NCBI RefSeq assembly: GCF_003286085.1
Contig: NW_020825333.1
Location: 1,116,001-1,180,000, forward strand
Direction: 5' to 3'
DNA: 64,000 nt
Origin: Drosophila persimilis
Taxonomy: Eukaryota; Arthropoda; Insecta; Diptera; Drosophilidae
The notes below the pieces were generated by a model, which saw only the letters and a program-made list of their open reading frames with translations, did not search any database and was not told where the DNA came from. The stretch's first letter is position 1, and each line of letters begins with the position of its first letter. Both the position numbers and the translations under genes were made by a program. Below are positions 17,931-30,383 of the stretch, piece by piece.

Positions 17931-20141
17931 TAGACTCCAGCTTGTTGAATCCCAAAACGAAATTGGGATGATGCTGAAGACTTCGAGCTGAGCTGTTGAG
18001 ACCAGCGGTAGCGTCAGCTTGAAGATGACGTGTTTTGCAGTCGGGGTTCCTTCGGCTCGCATGATTCTGTATAGTTGAATCACCTTCTTCGTTGTGACCG
18101 GCAGCATTTGATCTTGTGGCAAATGATCCCGTATCTGGTCTAGTTGGTCTATTAGTTGCTCGGGAGACACCAGCGTGGAGCTTATTCTCCGATGATGAAT
18201 ACCGATTAGGACATCAGATATGTCGGACTGCATTCGTTGGAGAGTTGCTGTGACCAGCGTTAATTGTGCTATTAGTCCTAAGTACGCTTGAATCAGATGA
18301 TCGCTGTGATACGACCCTCTTTCTCGGTTGATAGTAGCCATATGCTGTTCCAAAATTTTTAGGCGATTATCAGTTGTTACTTTGTCTTTTCTGACTACGT
18401 TTATTGTCGCGTCGACAATTGATGTTTGGTTTTGGAGCAGATGTAGTAGAAAGTCTTCATTGGTTTTCACTTTCTCAATTACTTGAGTCATCTCTTCTGC
18501 GTATTTTGCGTCGAGAACACCAAAAAGACTGCTTGCTACATTTCCTATGATGTCCAGCGGCGATCTGCGTTTTCGAGAGTTTTTCATTAAAACGCTTCCT
18601 GCTTGTAGCTCGTTATACACATGTTGAAAGTGTTGAACTATGGAGTTACATGCCGGAACATTTTTTAATTCAGGGCACATGTATCGTAACTCTGAAATTC
18701 CGGCAGACATTAGTTGCATATCCTTCCAATATGGGTCCAAGTCATAGTATACGATCATGGTCCACTCAGACGTTGCTATTCTTGATGTTCCAAGTTTCTC
18801 ATAGAATATTCCAGGCTTGTTTGCGAATTGTGTCACATTTATTGACTGTGACAATGCTAATGGAAGCATGAGCAACAGCACCACTAATGTTGATGTTAAT
18901 GTAGGTGACAATTTTGTTGTTCGCTGTGTGGGTGGCTCATCAATCTCCGTGGTGTCACTGATCACGTTGTGGGAACGTTTGATTGCCACATCTTCTGGAA
19001 AGAGCGGCGCTAGACGAGTGATCGGGCGCTTGTATACGCCAGATGCTATCTTAACGTCAACCACTCGTACGTGGTTGTCCTGTCCAGGATATGTCTTAAT
19101 GATGCGACCCATTGGCCACTTCATTACAGGAAGGTTGTCTTCCTTAACCAAAACTAATAATCCTTCAGGTATGTTTGGTGAAGCGGTCTTCCATTTATGC
19201 CGAGCTTGCAATTCTTGGAGGTATTCTGTAGACCATTGTTTCCAGAATGAATGCTTTAGGCGCGATACCAATTCCCAGCGCTTGACCAATGTTTTTCCTT
19301 GATGATCAGCATTGACGTCAGGAGGCGTTTTCAATGGTTCACCAATCAAGAAGTGTCCTGGGGTGAGCGCTGTTGTATCAGTGGGATCATCTGACATTGG
19401 AGTGATGGGTCGAGAGTTGAGAATTGCTTCAATTTCGATTATCACTGTGTTTAGTTCTTCAAATGTCAATGAGGCTGTGTTGGTGGTTGTTATCAACAGC
19501 CTTTTTGCTGATTTTACCGCCGCTTCCCAGAGGCCGCCAAACGATGGGGACCTGGGAAGAATGAATTTAAAATCCACTTGTTTTTTGTTGCAGTGATTCG
19601 TGATCAGAGCACTTGCCTTTGAGCTGAATATAGAGTCTTCTAATTCTTTAAGCTGGTTGTTTGCACCCACAAAGTTCGTTGCATTGTCGCAATGAATAGT
19701 TTGGCACTTCCCACGTCTACTTAAGAATCGACGCAGGGCGGCCAAGAATGCATCTGTGGTCAGGTCGCTAACCAGCTCCAGGTGTACTGCCTTTGGGGAA
19801 AAGCAGCAGAACACGGCGATGTATGCCTTATTTGGTCTTTTGCCTCGGATCTTATGGTGGATCGCGATTGGTCCACAGTAGTCGACGCCTGCATTAAGAA
19901 ACGGGCGTGCTTGTGTGACTCGTTGTGCTGGGAGATTGCCCATGATCTGGTGCATCAGCTTTGGTCTAGCCTTGGTGCATCTAACACAGCTGTGGATGAT
20001 GCTTCTAGCCATTGCCTTGTCATTGATAATCCAATATTGTTGTCTTGCGATTGCCCTTAATGCTTGAGCACCACAATGCATGTTCTCCTCATGTAGCTCC
20101 CGCAAGATCATTTTAACGATTGGGTCATTGTAAGGCAGCAA
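17781..20141 (-). pseudogene. pol-env: Integrase, DUF5641-type tail and env ectodomain, one frame
   Basis: The 786-residue ORF has an H2C2 zinc module (residues 17-55) and integrase core residues D87, D152 and E206. A BEL/Pao integrase tail (LTPGHFLIGEPL to about 385) is followed by a hydrophobic signal-like segment (417-430). The env ectodomain has a basic RKRR cleavage-type site at 523-526, then a Gly-containing hydrophobic stretch. The layout matches roo-like BEL elements, in which env is in frame with pol. Env sense is lost near the C-terminus by a frameshift, and the ORF ends in about 40 unrelated residues. Only this 3' half of the element survives. Confidence 0.85.
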
Positions 20142-20260
20142 AACTGGGTGTTTTGCGTTATATGGAAGTAGAGCTTCTTCAAGTCTACCACCAACTCGGA
20201 TGAGCTCATCGTCTCCTAGGAAGGGAGATAACGATATGATCGAGCTCTTTCTATCCAGTC

Positions 20261-21189
20261 TTATAGCGTTGGAACCTTTTTAACTCTGCTGTAAACTCGA
20301 CTTGTTGTATGGTTCGCAGGATTATAGTGCGGGCGTGAGTCAGTTCTTCTGCGCAGAGCGTTGTGATGTTCGCTCTGTTGGTTTTGTAGTAGAAGCGTAA
20401 CATATATACGAGTTGCTATGTTTGCAAGTATATTATTCACCCCCAAGTGCGCTAGGTGTGATTGGCAAGCTTACATGTTTAGCTTTTCTCTCAAAATTGC
20501 TGGGTTCTATGTTGGGTGCCTTCGTCCAGTTGTCTCGAGATCCGTGCAGGAATAATGGTCCATATAACCACAGATTGTGATCTGCCAGTCTGCTTGCTGC
20601 GGTTCCTCTTGACAGGACATCGGCTGCGTTGTTGGCCGATGACACGTGACGCCATTGTGACTGGTTTGTTAATGCCTGGATTTTGGCTATTCGATTAGCC
20701 ACAAAGGTATGGTATGTTGATGACGATGCGTTTATCCAGGATAAAACAACGGTGGAATCACTCCAAAACCATCCTGAAACCGTGTTAATGTCCATGTGCA
20801 GATCCTGTCGGACCCGGTTTGTGAGCTCGGCACCGAGGACTGCAGCACAAAGTTCTAACCGTGGTAGCGATTGTTTGGCTGTCGGCGCCACACGTGATTT
20901 CGAACAGAGCAGTCTTACTGACACTTGGTTGTTTTTATATGTAGCGCATACATATACTGCTGCGCCATATGCTCGTTCTGATGCATCTACAAACGAATGG
21001 AGTTCTTGGGTAGCTGGAATTTTACCATCGTAATTATGCCGGGGAATTTGCATTTTGTTCAATGTTTGTAAGTCGTCCCGGTATTCTTTCCATTCGGTTT
21101 GGTGTTGTAATGGTAATTCGTCATCCCAATCCAGTTTGAGCTCCCAAAGTTGTTGCATGAAGATTTTTGCCTTTACTACCACCGGTGCA
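20261..21189 (-). pseudogene. pol: RNase H domain of BEL/Pao pol, truncated at both ends
   Basis: RNase H residues are visible: SFVDAS, LELCAAVL, WSDSTVVLSW and NNAADVLSRG. The 5' part is cut off by the LTR joined at 21190. The 3' part shifts frame at a G5 run near 20438-20442, after which about 60 residues (to 20261) continue in the second frame. RT is absent. Confidence 0.85.
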
Positions 21190-21712
21190 AATGTGTGTGT
21201 GTGTAGGAAGCTGGGTTGCATACGGTACATAAACCGTCTACAGTTTGGTCGTCGCAACTAGAACTTGAACCAGTTGGACTGCGGAGTGGGTATCCTACGG
21301 TGCGCGAGGGAGGGTCTGAAGACACGGCGACAGCCTCTGATGATTGCGATGGAAGATGAGTGGCAGGCAGTTATGGTACTGTTTCTGATACTGACTTTAT
21401 TAATAAAAATGATTCTTATTTATAGGTAATCAAAAGGTACAAAAGTGCTGAGTATGTAAAATATATGTTTTGTGTATTATGGATAATTTTAGTGTCTGGT
21501 GGGCAATTGCGACATTTTGATGGTCAGCAACTGCCCCGCTGTCTTCGCACTCTGCGGAGAGAGTGCATTGTCAGCAGAACTCACTGCAGTGGCTAGTGTG
21601 TTGTCGTGAGGTATTATATTGCATGTTACGTAGAACACTGTGTCACGGTGCCACTGTGTTATGCCGACGGGTATTATACACTATTACTTAAACATATTTC
21701 TGCAACTGAACA
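21190..21712 (-). repeat. 5' LTR of the env-bearing BEL element
   Basis: It matches 16668-17190 with a few substitutions (for example tttttt versus tttggt near 21245). Its inner end lacks the first bases of the TGTTAA terminus because of the internal deletion. ATAAC of the target duplication follows at 21713. Confidence 0.88.
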
Positions 21713-21837
21713 ATAACAAAAGTACTCCCAATAAATTCCACCACCAAGACCACATATCCATGTTTCGTCAGAACTTCCACTTCCGCTCACCTGCTTTGCG
21801 ACTCTGATACGCGTTATCGTAAATCCATTAGCCAACC

Positions 21838-22320
21838 ATGCCCACTGGTGAAAAGAAATCTCGCAAGAAGTTTAAGCAGGTGAGTTCGCTGAGTTTGACC
21901 CATCCACCCAGCTCAAACGGCTCAGTCACCACGCCCGCATCTTCCCTTCTGGTCCCAGCTGAGCAAGGTCCGACCACGTCCAGGGCTCACACACCACATG
22001 CCTTTGAGGCCTGGTTGCTCCCCTCGGTAGTCCCTCGCACTGTTCCTGTTCCTCAAAATTCCTCACCGTGGCCCGAGCTACATCTGCGAGAACCAATCGT
22101 GCAAAATTCATGTTCGTCCGAGGCCCAGCCAAACGTTCAGGCGTATTTCGCCTCCGGCACGAGGGCTGTCCTTCTAGGCACGGCCATCGTGAATATTTGC
22201 CACTTGGGGAAAAATTTCCACGCTCGCGCTCTGATCGACTCTGGCTCCGAGGCGACGTTCATTACGGAACGTCGTGTTGATATGATAAAATTGCTATTCC
22301 AACGTATAACGTTCCAATAA
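21838..22320 (+). pseudogene. gag: BEL-B Gag-protease remnant with internal deletion
   Basis: It begins MPTGEKKSRKKFKQVSSLS, the BEL-B Gag N-terminus. After about 80 residues it jumps to the protease region (VQAYFASGTRAVLLGTA, then ALIDSGSEATFITER). The catalytic DSG is intact here, unlike the DPG of the other copies. The Gag core and zinc knuckles are deleted, and the frame ends near residue 160. The ATG is the first after the leader, as in the other BEL-B copies. Confidence 0.8.
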
Positions 22321-22879
22321 TGCCGTATCCGCTCAGTCAAAGAAGCTCTGTAGCTTTTCCATTCGCTCTCCGACTTACAACTACATGCCACACATGCCAC
22401 ATGCCACATGCCTACGTTATTCCGGAAGTGGCCACGAATATTCCATCGCATCCGATCTCGCAAAGGTTCTTGAAAGACGTGCCGAATCTCTCATGGGCGG
22501 ATCCGACGTTCTATGAGAGTTCCGAATAGATGTTCTGATTTTAGCGGATATCCTTCCGTATCCGTATCAGTTAAGTGGCTCCCTGACAAACATCTGTGGC
22601 TCTCTCCTTAGGCAGGAAACCATTTTCGGCTGGGTACTCACAGGTCCAGTGCCTCAGGTGATGAATCAAATTTCATCGTTTCTGAGTAAATTTCCAGACG
22701 ACCTATGAAACTGGTAGAAGACTCGGGATCTTTTTACGAAAGCAATTTCCTTCCAGTTGTAACCGGGCGGCAATTTCCAATGTTCTAAATGTGTCTCACA
22801 CCCGTTCCAAGATCGGTACTAATGTGACTTCGACTGCTTTATTTCCTCTTAGTTCTCCGCATCCAGATAACTATCCAAC
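22321..22879 (+). pseudogene. Degenerate BEL-B protease/RT remnant
   Basis: Nucleotide similarity to the BEL-B pol at 43080-43560 continues in pieces (ccgctcagtc, gcggatccgacgttctatgag, caggaaaccattttcgg). There are several frameshifts and a short acatgcc tandem repeat near 22385-22411. About 140 bases before 22880 are unassigned. The segment ends at the junction with the 14.85-kb duplicate. Confidence 0.65.
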
Positions 22880-23229
22880 AGTAAAGCAAAAGCAAACAAT
22901 CCGTTCACTCGTCCGGCAGTAACGGAGATATGTTGCCGCTGCCAGGACGAAACGGCAGCCAGCTCTGATCCGACAGCGGAAAAAAGGCCGGTACCGACGC
23001 GGCGGGACGACCAAGCGAACACGAACATAGAGGCTGGATTCGTGAAAAACCCAGGCGTGTCGACGATGCGGAAGTGACCGCCATTGGGCACAAGAATGCA
23101 ATGGCCGACCGATAACATTCTGCTGGAGGTGCGGCAAGGTAGGAGCCCGACATGGCAGTGCTGCCAGAAAGCGGGAAACGCCCCGCGACCTAAGCCGCGG
23201 AGGGCCGTGCCAGGGTCACGTCCAGGGCC

Positions 23230-24188
23230 GTGCCAGGAGAACTCACTGTGGAGGATGTCCAGCTGTCGGCGGTGGTGAGGATCGCGGGCAGCAGCTGGAA
23301 AGCAACGGTCGATACCGGGGCGACAAGCAGTTTTATCAGCTGCGAGGCGGCGAGTAGACTGGGGGAAGAGAGGCGACAGAAAGAGACGAGGAAGCTGGTG
23401 CGGCTGGCTGACGGACGCAGCCGGGAAATCAATTCCAAGATCGAGGTGGAGCTGGCCTTCGGGACAAGATCGTTACAATCCCGCTTCTCGTGTTGCCCGG
23501 AGTAATTGATGCGCTGGTCCTGGGATGGGATTTCATTGCCGCAGTCTGAGCAGAGGTGACCTGTGCGGGACACAGGGTTGTGATCCCTGCGAGAGGCCAC
23601 CGCCAGGGGCGGTTGGAGGAGAAGTTGTCAGTGGCGGTGGTAGCGAACACTGGAGGGTCCGTCGAGCCCGCATCCGACGGAACGCGAGCGGAGGAGGGAT
23701 CGGTCGAAAATTTCCTGGCAAAGGAGTTGGAAGAGTTCCGAGAACTGAAGGGAGTGTCGAACATAGCTACACACACGATCACTATGAGTGATGCCCAGCC
23801 GGTCAAACAGCGTTACTACCCCAAAAATCCCAAGATGCAAGCCGAAATCAACCAACAGGTTAACGAGCTGCTAGAAAGAGGGTGCATTGAGCCATCGAAG
23901 AGTCCGTACAGTTCACCCATCGTGATGGTCAAAAAGAAGACGGGAAAGTGGAGATTATGCGTGGACTTCAGACAGATAAACGCGAAGTCCATCAAGGATG
24001 CGTACCCCATGCCAAGAATAGACTATATTTTGGACCAGCTCAGGGAGGCACGGTTCATCAGTAGCTTAGACTTAAAGGACGGTTATTGGCAGATACCATT
24101 GGTGGAAGGCAGCAGGAAGTTCACCGCGTTCACGGTGCCTGGCAAAGGGCTGGACGGACGCCGCACCGAGCTGGAGAAGAGGAGATAG
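23230..24188 (+). pseudogene. pol: Protease and RT fragment, duplicate
   Basis: This is a copy of 8384-9342. It has the same protease frameshift, the same TGA (23547-23549) and the same loss of the RT catalytic YxDD region. The codon at 24088 reads Gln where copy 1 reads Lys. Confidence 0.85.
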
Positions 24189-25207
24189 CATCATGGAAGT
24201 TATGCGTCCCAGAGGATCTAAGAGAGAGAGTCAAAAGAGAGAGCCACGACTCGCCGGAGGCGGGGCACGCGGGCGGCAGAAGGACGATGGCCAGAGTAGC
24301 CGACCGGTACTACTGGCCGGGGATGCACCGAGATGTGAGGACATACGTGAGAAAGTGTGAAGTCTGCATACGCTACAAACCAAGTCAACTGCAGGCGGCC
24401 GGGAAAATGCTGACACAAGTGCCAGAGGAGCCGTGGGCGACGGTGTGTGCCGACTTCGTGGGCCCTCTGCCCAGGTCAAAGCATGGGAATGCCATGTTAT
24501 TGGTGATGGTGGATCGATTCTCGAAATGGACCGAGTTGGTCCCCTTGAGAAAGGCCACTGCGGAAGCACTAACAAAAGCGTTCCGAGAGCGCATCGTGTC
24601 GCGGCTTGGCGTGCCGAAGGTGGTGATCACGGATAATGGAGTCCAGTTCACCAGTAGAGCTTTTAAGAGGTTTTTGGAGCAGATGGGTGTACGGCATCAG
24701 TTCACGGCCCCGTACACGCCGCAGGAGAACCCGACGGAGCGAACTAACCGGACAGTGAAAACTATAGTAGCTCAGTTCACCGAAGGGAACCAGAGGAACT
24801 GGGATGAGAAATGGCCAGAGATAATGTTGGCCGTAAATTCAGGGGTGTCCGAATCCACCGGGTACTCGCCGGCGTTTGTTGTCCAACGGAGAGAGCCGAG
24901 GCTACCAAAGGCTCTATACGATGAAGAAGTGCTTGGCACAGGACAGGGCACGCCCACGCCGGACGAGAACACGGCCAAGTTGAGAGAAGTATTTCAACTG
25001 GTGAGGCGGAATCTCAAAAGAGCGGCGCAGGACCAGGCGAGGTATTATAACCTGAGGAGGAGAGCGTGGAAACCCACGATTGGAGACAAGGTATGGGCCA
25101 AGCAACACCATCTATCCAACGCGGATCAGTCCGGAGACGGGTGGAGCTGGCCACAGGGGGCGGGCCGATGTTTGGCAGCACGGGTGAAAGGTCGGAGGAC
25201 CTATTGA
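24086..25207 (+). pseudogene. pol: Integrase, duplicate
   Basis: This is a copy of 9240-10361 with an intact DDE core. Two nearby changes are seen: Glu to Lys at 25014 (LERAA to LKRAA) and Lys to Gln at 25028. Confidence 0.85.
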
Positions 25208-25657
25208 TCACGAGCTGGGAGATCGGTCGGCTCCGTGGACTGGGGCCCAAGGACGGGCTGGAAGAAAAGGCAAGGTGAGATGAGGAACCCAAGAGCTCGG
25301 GAGGCTTACCAGATTCAAGGCGAAGCCAAACAACCGACGCCAGACCTGTAAGTAGAAAGGGCCATTAAAAATCAAAAAAAAAAAAAAAAAAAAGGGAAAA
25401 AAGGGGAACCGAAGAAAGCTAACAAAACCACGGGGGGCACCATAGGGTTAACGCGGCGAGAGGCGCGGATAACTTTCAAAACGGGAGCGAGCGAGAGAGC
25501 TAGCTGGAAGGCAAGAGAGAGCTGTACCACGGGCCCATGTAAGACACCGTTACAGGGAATGGTGAGCACCGGCACGAGCCCTTATAAAGGAGGGAGCAGC
25601 GCACGATCAGGTCTTTTCAAAAAAAGTTGACCACGTGCAAAAAAAAAAAAGGATAAG

Positions 25658-27634
25658 ATGCAGCAGCACTTAATGAGATATATAACGGAGCAGCGGAAAC
25701 GGATTCGCCGCGGGTATCAGGCTATGGGCGATACGCAGCTGGAGTTGGTGAGCTGGGAGCCGGCACCACCGAGAAAACGCGCACGCGAGGCGAAGCGCGA
25801 GGAGCCCCGCACCAGCAAGCGCGAGGAGACCCGCACCAGCATACGCGAGGAGCCCCACACCGGCAGCCGCGAGAATCGCCACGTCAGCAAGCGCGAGGAG
25901 CGGTCTGAGGGAGGAAGGAGGGGCCGCACGGAGACGCGGAAGGAGGAGCCCAGTGAGCGGGCATAGAAGCGGGCGTCCACGCGTTCGACGCGTACGGCCA
26001 AGGGAGAGGAGTCGTCGGCACGCACAAGGGGAAGATCGACAGCGCGGCGAGGGGACCAGCGGCCGACAAACCCACAGGTCGAGGAGCCGCAGCCAACGCC
26101 GACCGAAAACGCGGTCAAAGAGCCGCAGGCAACGCAGGCCGACATCGCGGAAAACAACGCGGCCGCTGAGGCGCGACGCCTCGCGGAGTGGCACCGGCGG
26201 ATCGCGCTGGCCGCGGCGAAGGAAGAGCTGAGGCAACGGCGTGTATGGGAGGACGCCCTGGCGCTGGCCAAGAGGCTGAAGGCCACGCAGGAGGCCGAAA
26301 AGGCGCCTCAAGAAGCGGAGGCGGAGCGCCACAAACGAGACGTCGCGCACCAGTGGCGGTGTGTTCTCCGGATCAACGCAGCGGAGCAGAGGGAGATGGC
26401 GCGTCTGCGTGCGGAGACGGAGGAGGCAAGGGCGACGCGGACGGAGGGCGCGGCAGACGGGCTGGCGGTGATCTCCAGCGATGAGGAGGAGGCGGAGTGC
26501 CCACCAGCGCCGAAGGCGGCTTGAGCCCAGTCGCCCGAAGAAGAGTGGCAATAGAGGCTACGACGAGCCGAGGAGGAGGATTAAGAGCTCTGGCAACCAC
26601 TCCCTGAACACGTCGAGTCCGAGGAGGAGCCGCGGCCGCAGGCCCCACCGTCACCGGGGGCAGAGGAAGAGCTGTTCCAGCATCGGCCGTCGGCTGACAA
26701 CGCGCCCGGCCAAGGGGAGCAACAGCAGCAGCAGCAGCGGCAGCAGCAGCAGCAGAAGCAGCATCAGCAGTAGCAGCAGCACTGGCACGGTCCGCAGGGA
26801 GCCGCCATCGGGCCGTTCGTCTCACAGGAGGTGCGCTCCGCGGTGCGAGACGGCATGCTGTGGCACGTGCAAGCGCTGCACATATCGTGGGCCTCTGGGC
26901 CAGCGCCCCGGCAGCCCGAGCAAGAGACGAAGGAGGCTCGATTATGGGAGGAGGCACCACGCGCCAGCGACGAGCGGGACCCGAGGCGACGAGCATGGCC
27001 ACAGGAGCCAACAGGCCCAGCGGTGGCACCCACAGCCGAAGTGGTGCCCGAGGAGGCGCCCGAGGGGACGGCAGACGGCGAGACGGAGGGAACGGCGAAC
27101 ACGCCGACATCACTGACGGCGGAAGGCCCAGCGGCGGCACCCAAAGTCGAGGTGATGACCGACGGCGAAGCGAAGAGGCCGGCGAAGATGACGAGGCCCG
27201 ACGCGACACAGGGGGCGGCGGCAGCGGATGACGGCGCGAAGGCAACGGCGGAAGCAAAGAAGGACGCGTTCGCGGAACAACGCTCACCTGAGCCATGGGA
27301 GCGAGGTCCTTGGCGATGGCCGGAACCCGGCCAGAGCGAGCGGCCAAAGCTAGGCCGACAGGCGTCGTGCCCAGGGGAGCGTACAGAGGCGCGCCGGCCC
27401 AAGCTGCAGCGTCAGGCATCGTGACCCCAGACGAGGTCGGCGGACAACTCACGGTGGCGGCCCGTCAAACGCGAGGAGTGGCCGGCCGTCGTCACGCGCT
27501 CTCTCGCGCGGATGAAGCCAACTGCAAGGAGTGTGAAGCGCCTGGTCAACGACGGTGGCGTCCGGTACCGGCTATCGGTGTCCACCGATCGGCAGGAGGT
27601 ATTCGGGCAACGTACTGAAGAGAAAAAAGAGTAG
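25658..27634 (+). pseudogene. ORF3, duplicate
   Basis: This is a copy of 10814-12787. It retains all six in-frame stops (first TAG at 25964-25966). One extra CAG in the Gln tract adds a residue without breaking the frame. The sequence just upstream differs: gttgaccacgtgc replaces gtccaaaaaagtgc, creating a CACGTG E-box near 25632. Confidence 0.6.
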
Positions 27635-27714
27635 AGAAGAGGAATGATAAAGAAAAAGGAACTGAAAACAAAAACGAATAAAAAGAAAAAAAAACCCAAA
27701 AAAAACGAGGGGGA

Positions 27715-28827
27715 ACGTTGTGAGTTGCTGCGGACACCGCAACTCTACGGTTATACCCGATACTAAGTCAGTATGGCTCTCCTCCGGCAGACGCCGCTAA
27801 TATTTAACGACACGACAAAGAGTGCGTGCGAGAGAGACAGAAAATCAGTCTGAGCGTGACGTCGGGCGCTGCGTAGCCAGTGCAAATTGATTTGTTCCTT
27901 TTGGCTATGAAAATGATCTGATCTGATCCAGATTCAGCAACCTGATAGATATGGTCATTATCTATGATTCTGCGTTTTTAGTTTTCTCAAATCTGCAATA
28001 TTGTGGATGCAACAGATTTTCGTCCTTTGTGGGGGCGGATGGGAGTGGGGCGAAATTCTGAGATATACGTTTTATAGTGACATCTTAAAGGAGTGTGTGT
28101 ACCAAATTTGGTTACTCTAGCCTTAATAGTCTCTGAGATTTGTGGTTGCCTCAGATTTTCGTCCTTTGCGGGGGCGGAAGGGGGTGTGGCGAAATTTGGA
28201 CAGGAAACGGTCAAGGTCCGATATCACAGGAGTGTGGATACCAAATTTGGTTGCTCTGGCTTTTATAGGTTCTGAGATCCTTGAACTCATATTTTGCAAT
28301 TGGCAAAACCGACCATGAAACCTGTGTGTTAGAGTGAGACAGAGCAAGAAAGAGTGAAATTGTTTTCGTGATTCTGGCTATAATAATTATACGATCTGGT
28401 TCAGATTTTGCACTCTAGAAGATATAGTCATCTTCTACGATTCTGCGTTTTTAGTTTTCTCGTATCGTCAAAATTGTGGATGCCACAGATTTTCGCCCTT
28501 TGTGGGGGCGGAAGTGGGCGGGGCAAAGTTTTGAAATATTTTTGGAGCAGTGACATATCACAGAAGTCTGGATCCAAAACATCGTTGCTCTAGCTCTTAT
28601 AGTCTTTGAGCATTAGGCGCTGAAGGGGACGGACAGACGGACAGACGGACGGACGGACAGACGGACAGACGGACAGACAGACATGGCTCAATCGACTCGG
28701 CTATTGATGCTGATCAAGAATATATATACTTTATGGGGTCGGAAACGATTCCTTCTGGACGTTACACACATCCACTTTTACCACAAATCTAATATACCCC
28801 AATACTCATTTTGAGTATCGGGTATAA
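27715..28827 (-). mobile_element. INE-1/DINE-1-like element, duplicate
   Basis: This is a copy of 12868-13980. The subterminal repeat is at 27751 and the terminus at 28827, with the same internal microsatellite. Confidence 0.8.
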
Positions 28828-29121
28828 AAAGATTTTTAAAGAAGAACATGGTATTTACCTTTCTGCAGAAGAACAGAGGGCATCGCTAGAAATGATCGGT
28901 AAAGTATGAATGAAGGCGGCCGAAGGCGTGAAAGAGAGAGGAAAACTTACCCAAAGCATCCAGAGGGCCGGCAGAAGGCCTACGCACCAGCGAAGGGCAG
29001 TAAGAAAAACCGGACGTGCACAAGAAAAACAAAGAAAACACCCGGAACAGCGAGAAAATAGGACGTTTCCCAGTCCATTGAGAAATTCGCGATGCGGAAG
29101 TAGAATACGCACGCTGCGACA

Positions 29122-29286
29122 TATCGAGTAGATCACAAAAACGACCCTACGCTTTATCGAGTGGATCGTAAAGGCAACGCTACGCCATATCGAGTAGGTC
29201 AGAATAGCGACCATACCCTATATCGAGCGGGGCACAAGAGCTCCTATGCGAACTATCGATAAGGGGGAAACGAATCGATCGCGCAC
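29122..29286 (+). repeat. 33-bp TATCGA array, duplicate
   Basis: This copy of 14275-14439 keeps exact 33-bp spacing of the five cores. Confidence 0.75.
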
Positions 29287-29454
29287 ATCGGAGAGATACG
29301 GCAACACCGCACGGCGCGAGGCCGAAAGAGGGTGCCAGGGTGCACCCGGGTCGAGAACAAAGCGCGCGCGCGTCGTTCGCGCGGTGTTTTTGAAACGTCC
29401 CAAACCTGGGACGCGGAAAACCGGGGTTTTCCACCAATGAAAGAAAGGGGAAAG

Positions 29455-30383
29455 TGTGAGGAAAGGCATTCCCACACGCAGGGGGGCGGTGGGCTAACGG
29501 CCGTTATCCGGGGATATCCGGAGGCGGCGAATTCCCCAGGAAAGCTCTCCCGGAGACCCAAGATGAGAGGGGAGGACCCCCGGAGAGAGAGCAGCGGGAT
29601 GACGGGATCGGGCCGGCAGAGGCTCAGCGCATGACCAAATATGGTCATGAGATCACGCCACCAGCCAGGTCCCGTTGGAAAGCGACAAGGGAATGAAGGA
29701 ACGCCGATGGAAAAATACGGGCACCGCATGGCGGAAAGTGCCGTTAGCGCCAGGCGGCATCGGCGGCGCCGACGCAGAAGCAAGCCTATAAGAGGAGGGC
29801 GACCAGGAACGAGGACAGTCAGCAAGCGGAGCTAGCAAGAGTGAAGTGAATAGTGAGCAACAAGAGTGAGTCCGAGCGAAGGGAAAATAACTTTAGAAAG
29901 CGAACGCGTTGTGTGAGGATTGAGAGGCGGACTCGAGCGTGCAGCCAAGAGCCACAGATCCCAATCCCTTGAACCAACGGTGCCACGCTTGAAGTGCATC
30001 CCACAGGGAGTGAGGCACCCGCGAGTGAGAGCGAACGCGAACGCGTCAGGCGCCTGACTGAGAGGCGGATTTGGGCCACGTGCCAAGAATCGCTAGCCCC
30101 AGTCAGTAGAGCCGGCGGTGCCACGCTTGGCGACGCCGTGGGGGGTCCAGGGTGCGACACGCTCATCAAAACACAGAGGAGAACCAAGAGGAGAACCAGA
30201 ACCGGAGTCGGAATAGCGTAAGATAGATTTAAGATACCAATAAAGCATATTGTCATACCAGTACAAAACCCAACCCGTGCCTTCTTACTTGTCGTCGGGG
30301 CAACATACAAATATTGTTGCAGCGAGCCCACCGACCGCTGAGCCAGCCCAGCTGCATCAGACGGAAAAGAACGGTTCGTTACA
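29455..30383 (+). repeat. 3' LTR of the Osvaldo/Ulysses-like element, duplicate
   Basis: This is a 929-bp copy of 14608-15536 with the polypurine tract at 29439-29454. Two or three substitutions separate it from copy 1. Confidence 0.92.

Larger units (their letters stand above)
8034..21522. repeat. 14.85-kb tandem duplication, copy 1
   Basis: This segment matches 22880-36370 almost base for base. The offset is 14846 bp at the left and 14848 bp at the right, the shift arising from small indels. It runs from inside gag of the Osvaldo/Ulysses-like element through the BEL-B leader into the LTR of the env-bearing BEL element. By eye I found about twenty substitutions and indels, including a CAG-repeat length change in ORF3 and an A-run change near 10530. 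Confidence 0.95.
16664..21712 (-). mobile_element. Env-bearing BEL/Pao (roo-like) element, internally deleted
   Basis: This minus-strand element has LTRs of 527 and 523 bp beginning TGTTCAGTTGCAG, flanked by ATAAC at 16659-16663 and 21713-21717. The LTRs differ by only a few substitutions, so insertion was recent. Gag, protease and RT are missing: the 5' LTR joins directly to pol just before RNase H, and the junction has removed the last few LTR bases (TGTTAA end present only at 16664). It encodes RNase H, integrase and env. It inserted into the BEL-B leader. Confidence 0.88.
22880..30383 (+). mobile_element. Osvaldo/Ulysses-like element, duplicate lacking its 5' part
   Basis: It begins inside gag and runs to the 3' LTR end, so it has no 5' LTR, primer binding site or Gag start. 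Its components are listed separately below. Confidence 0.92.
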
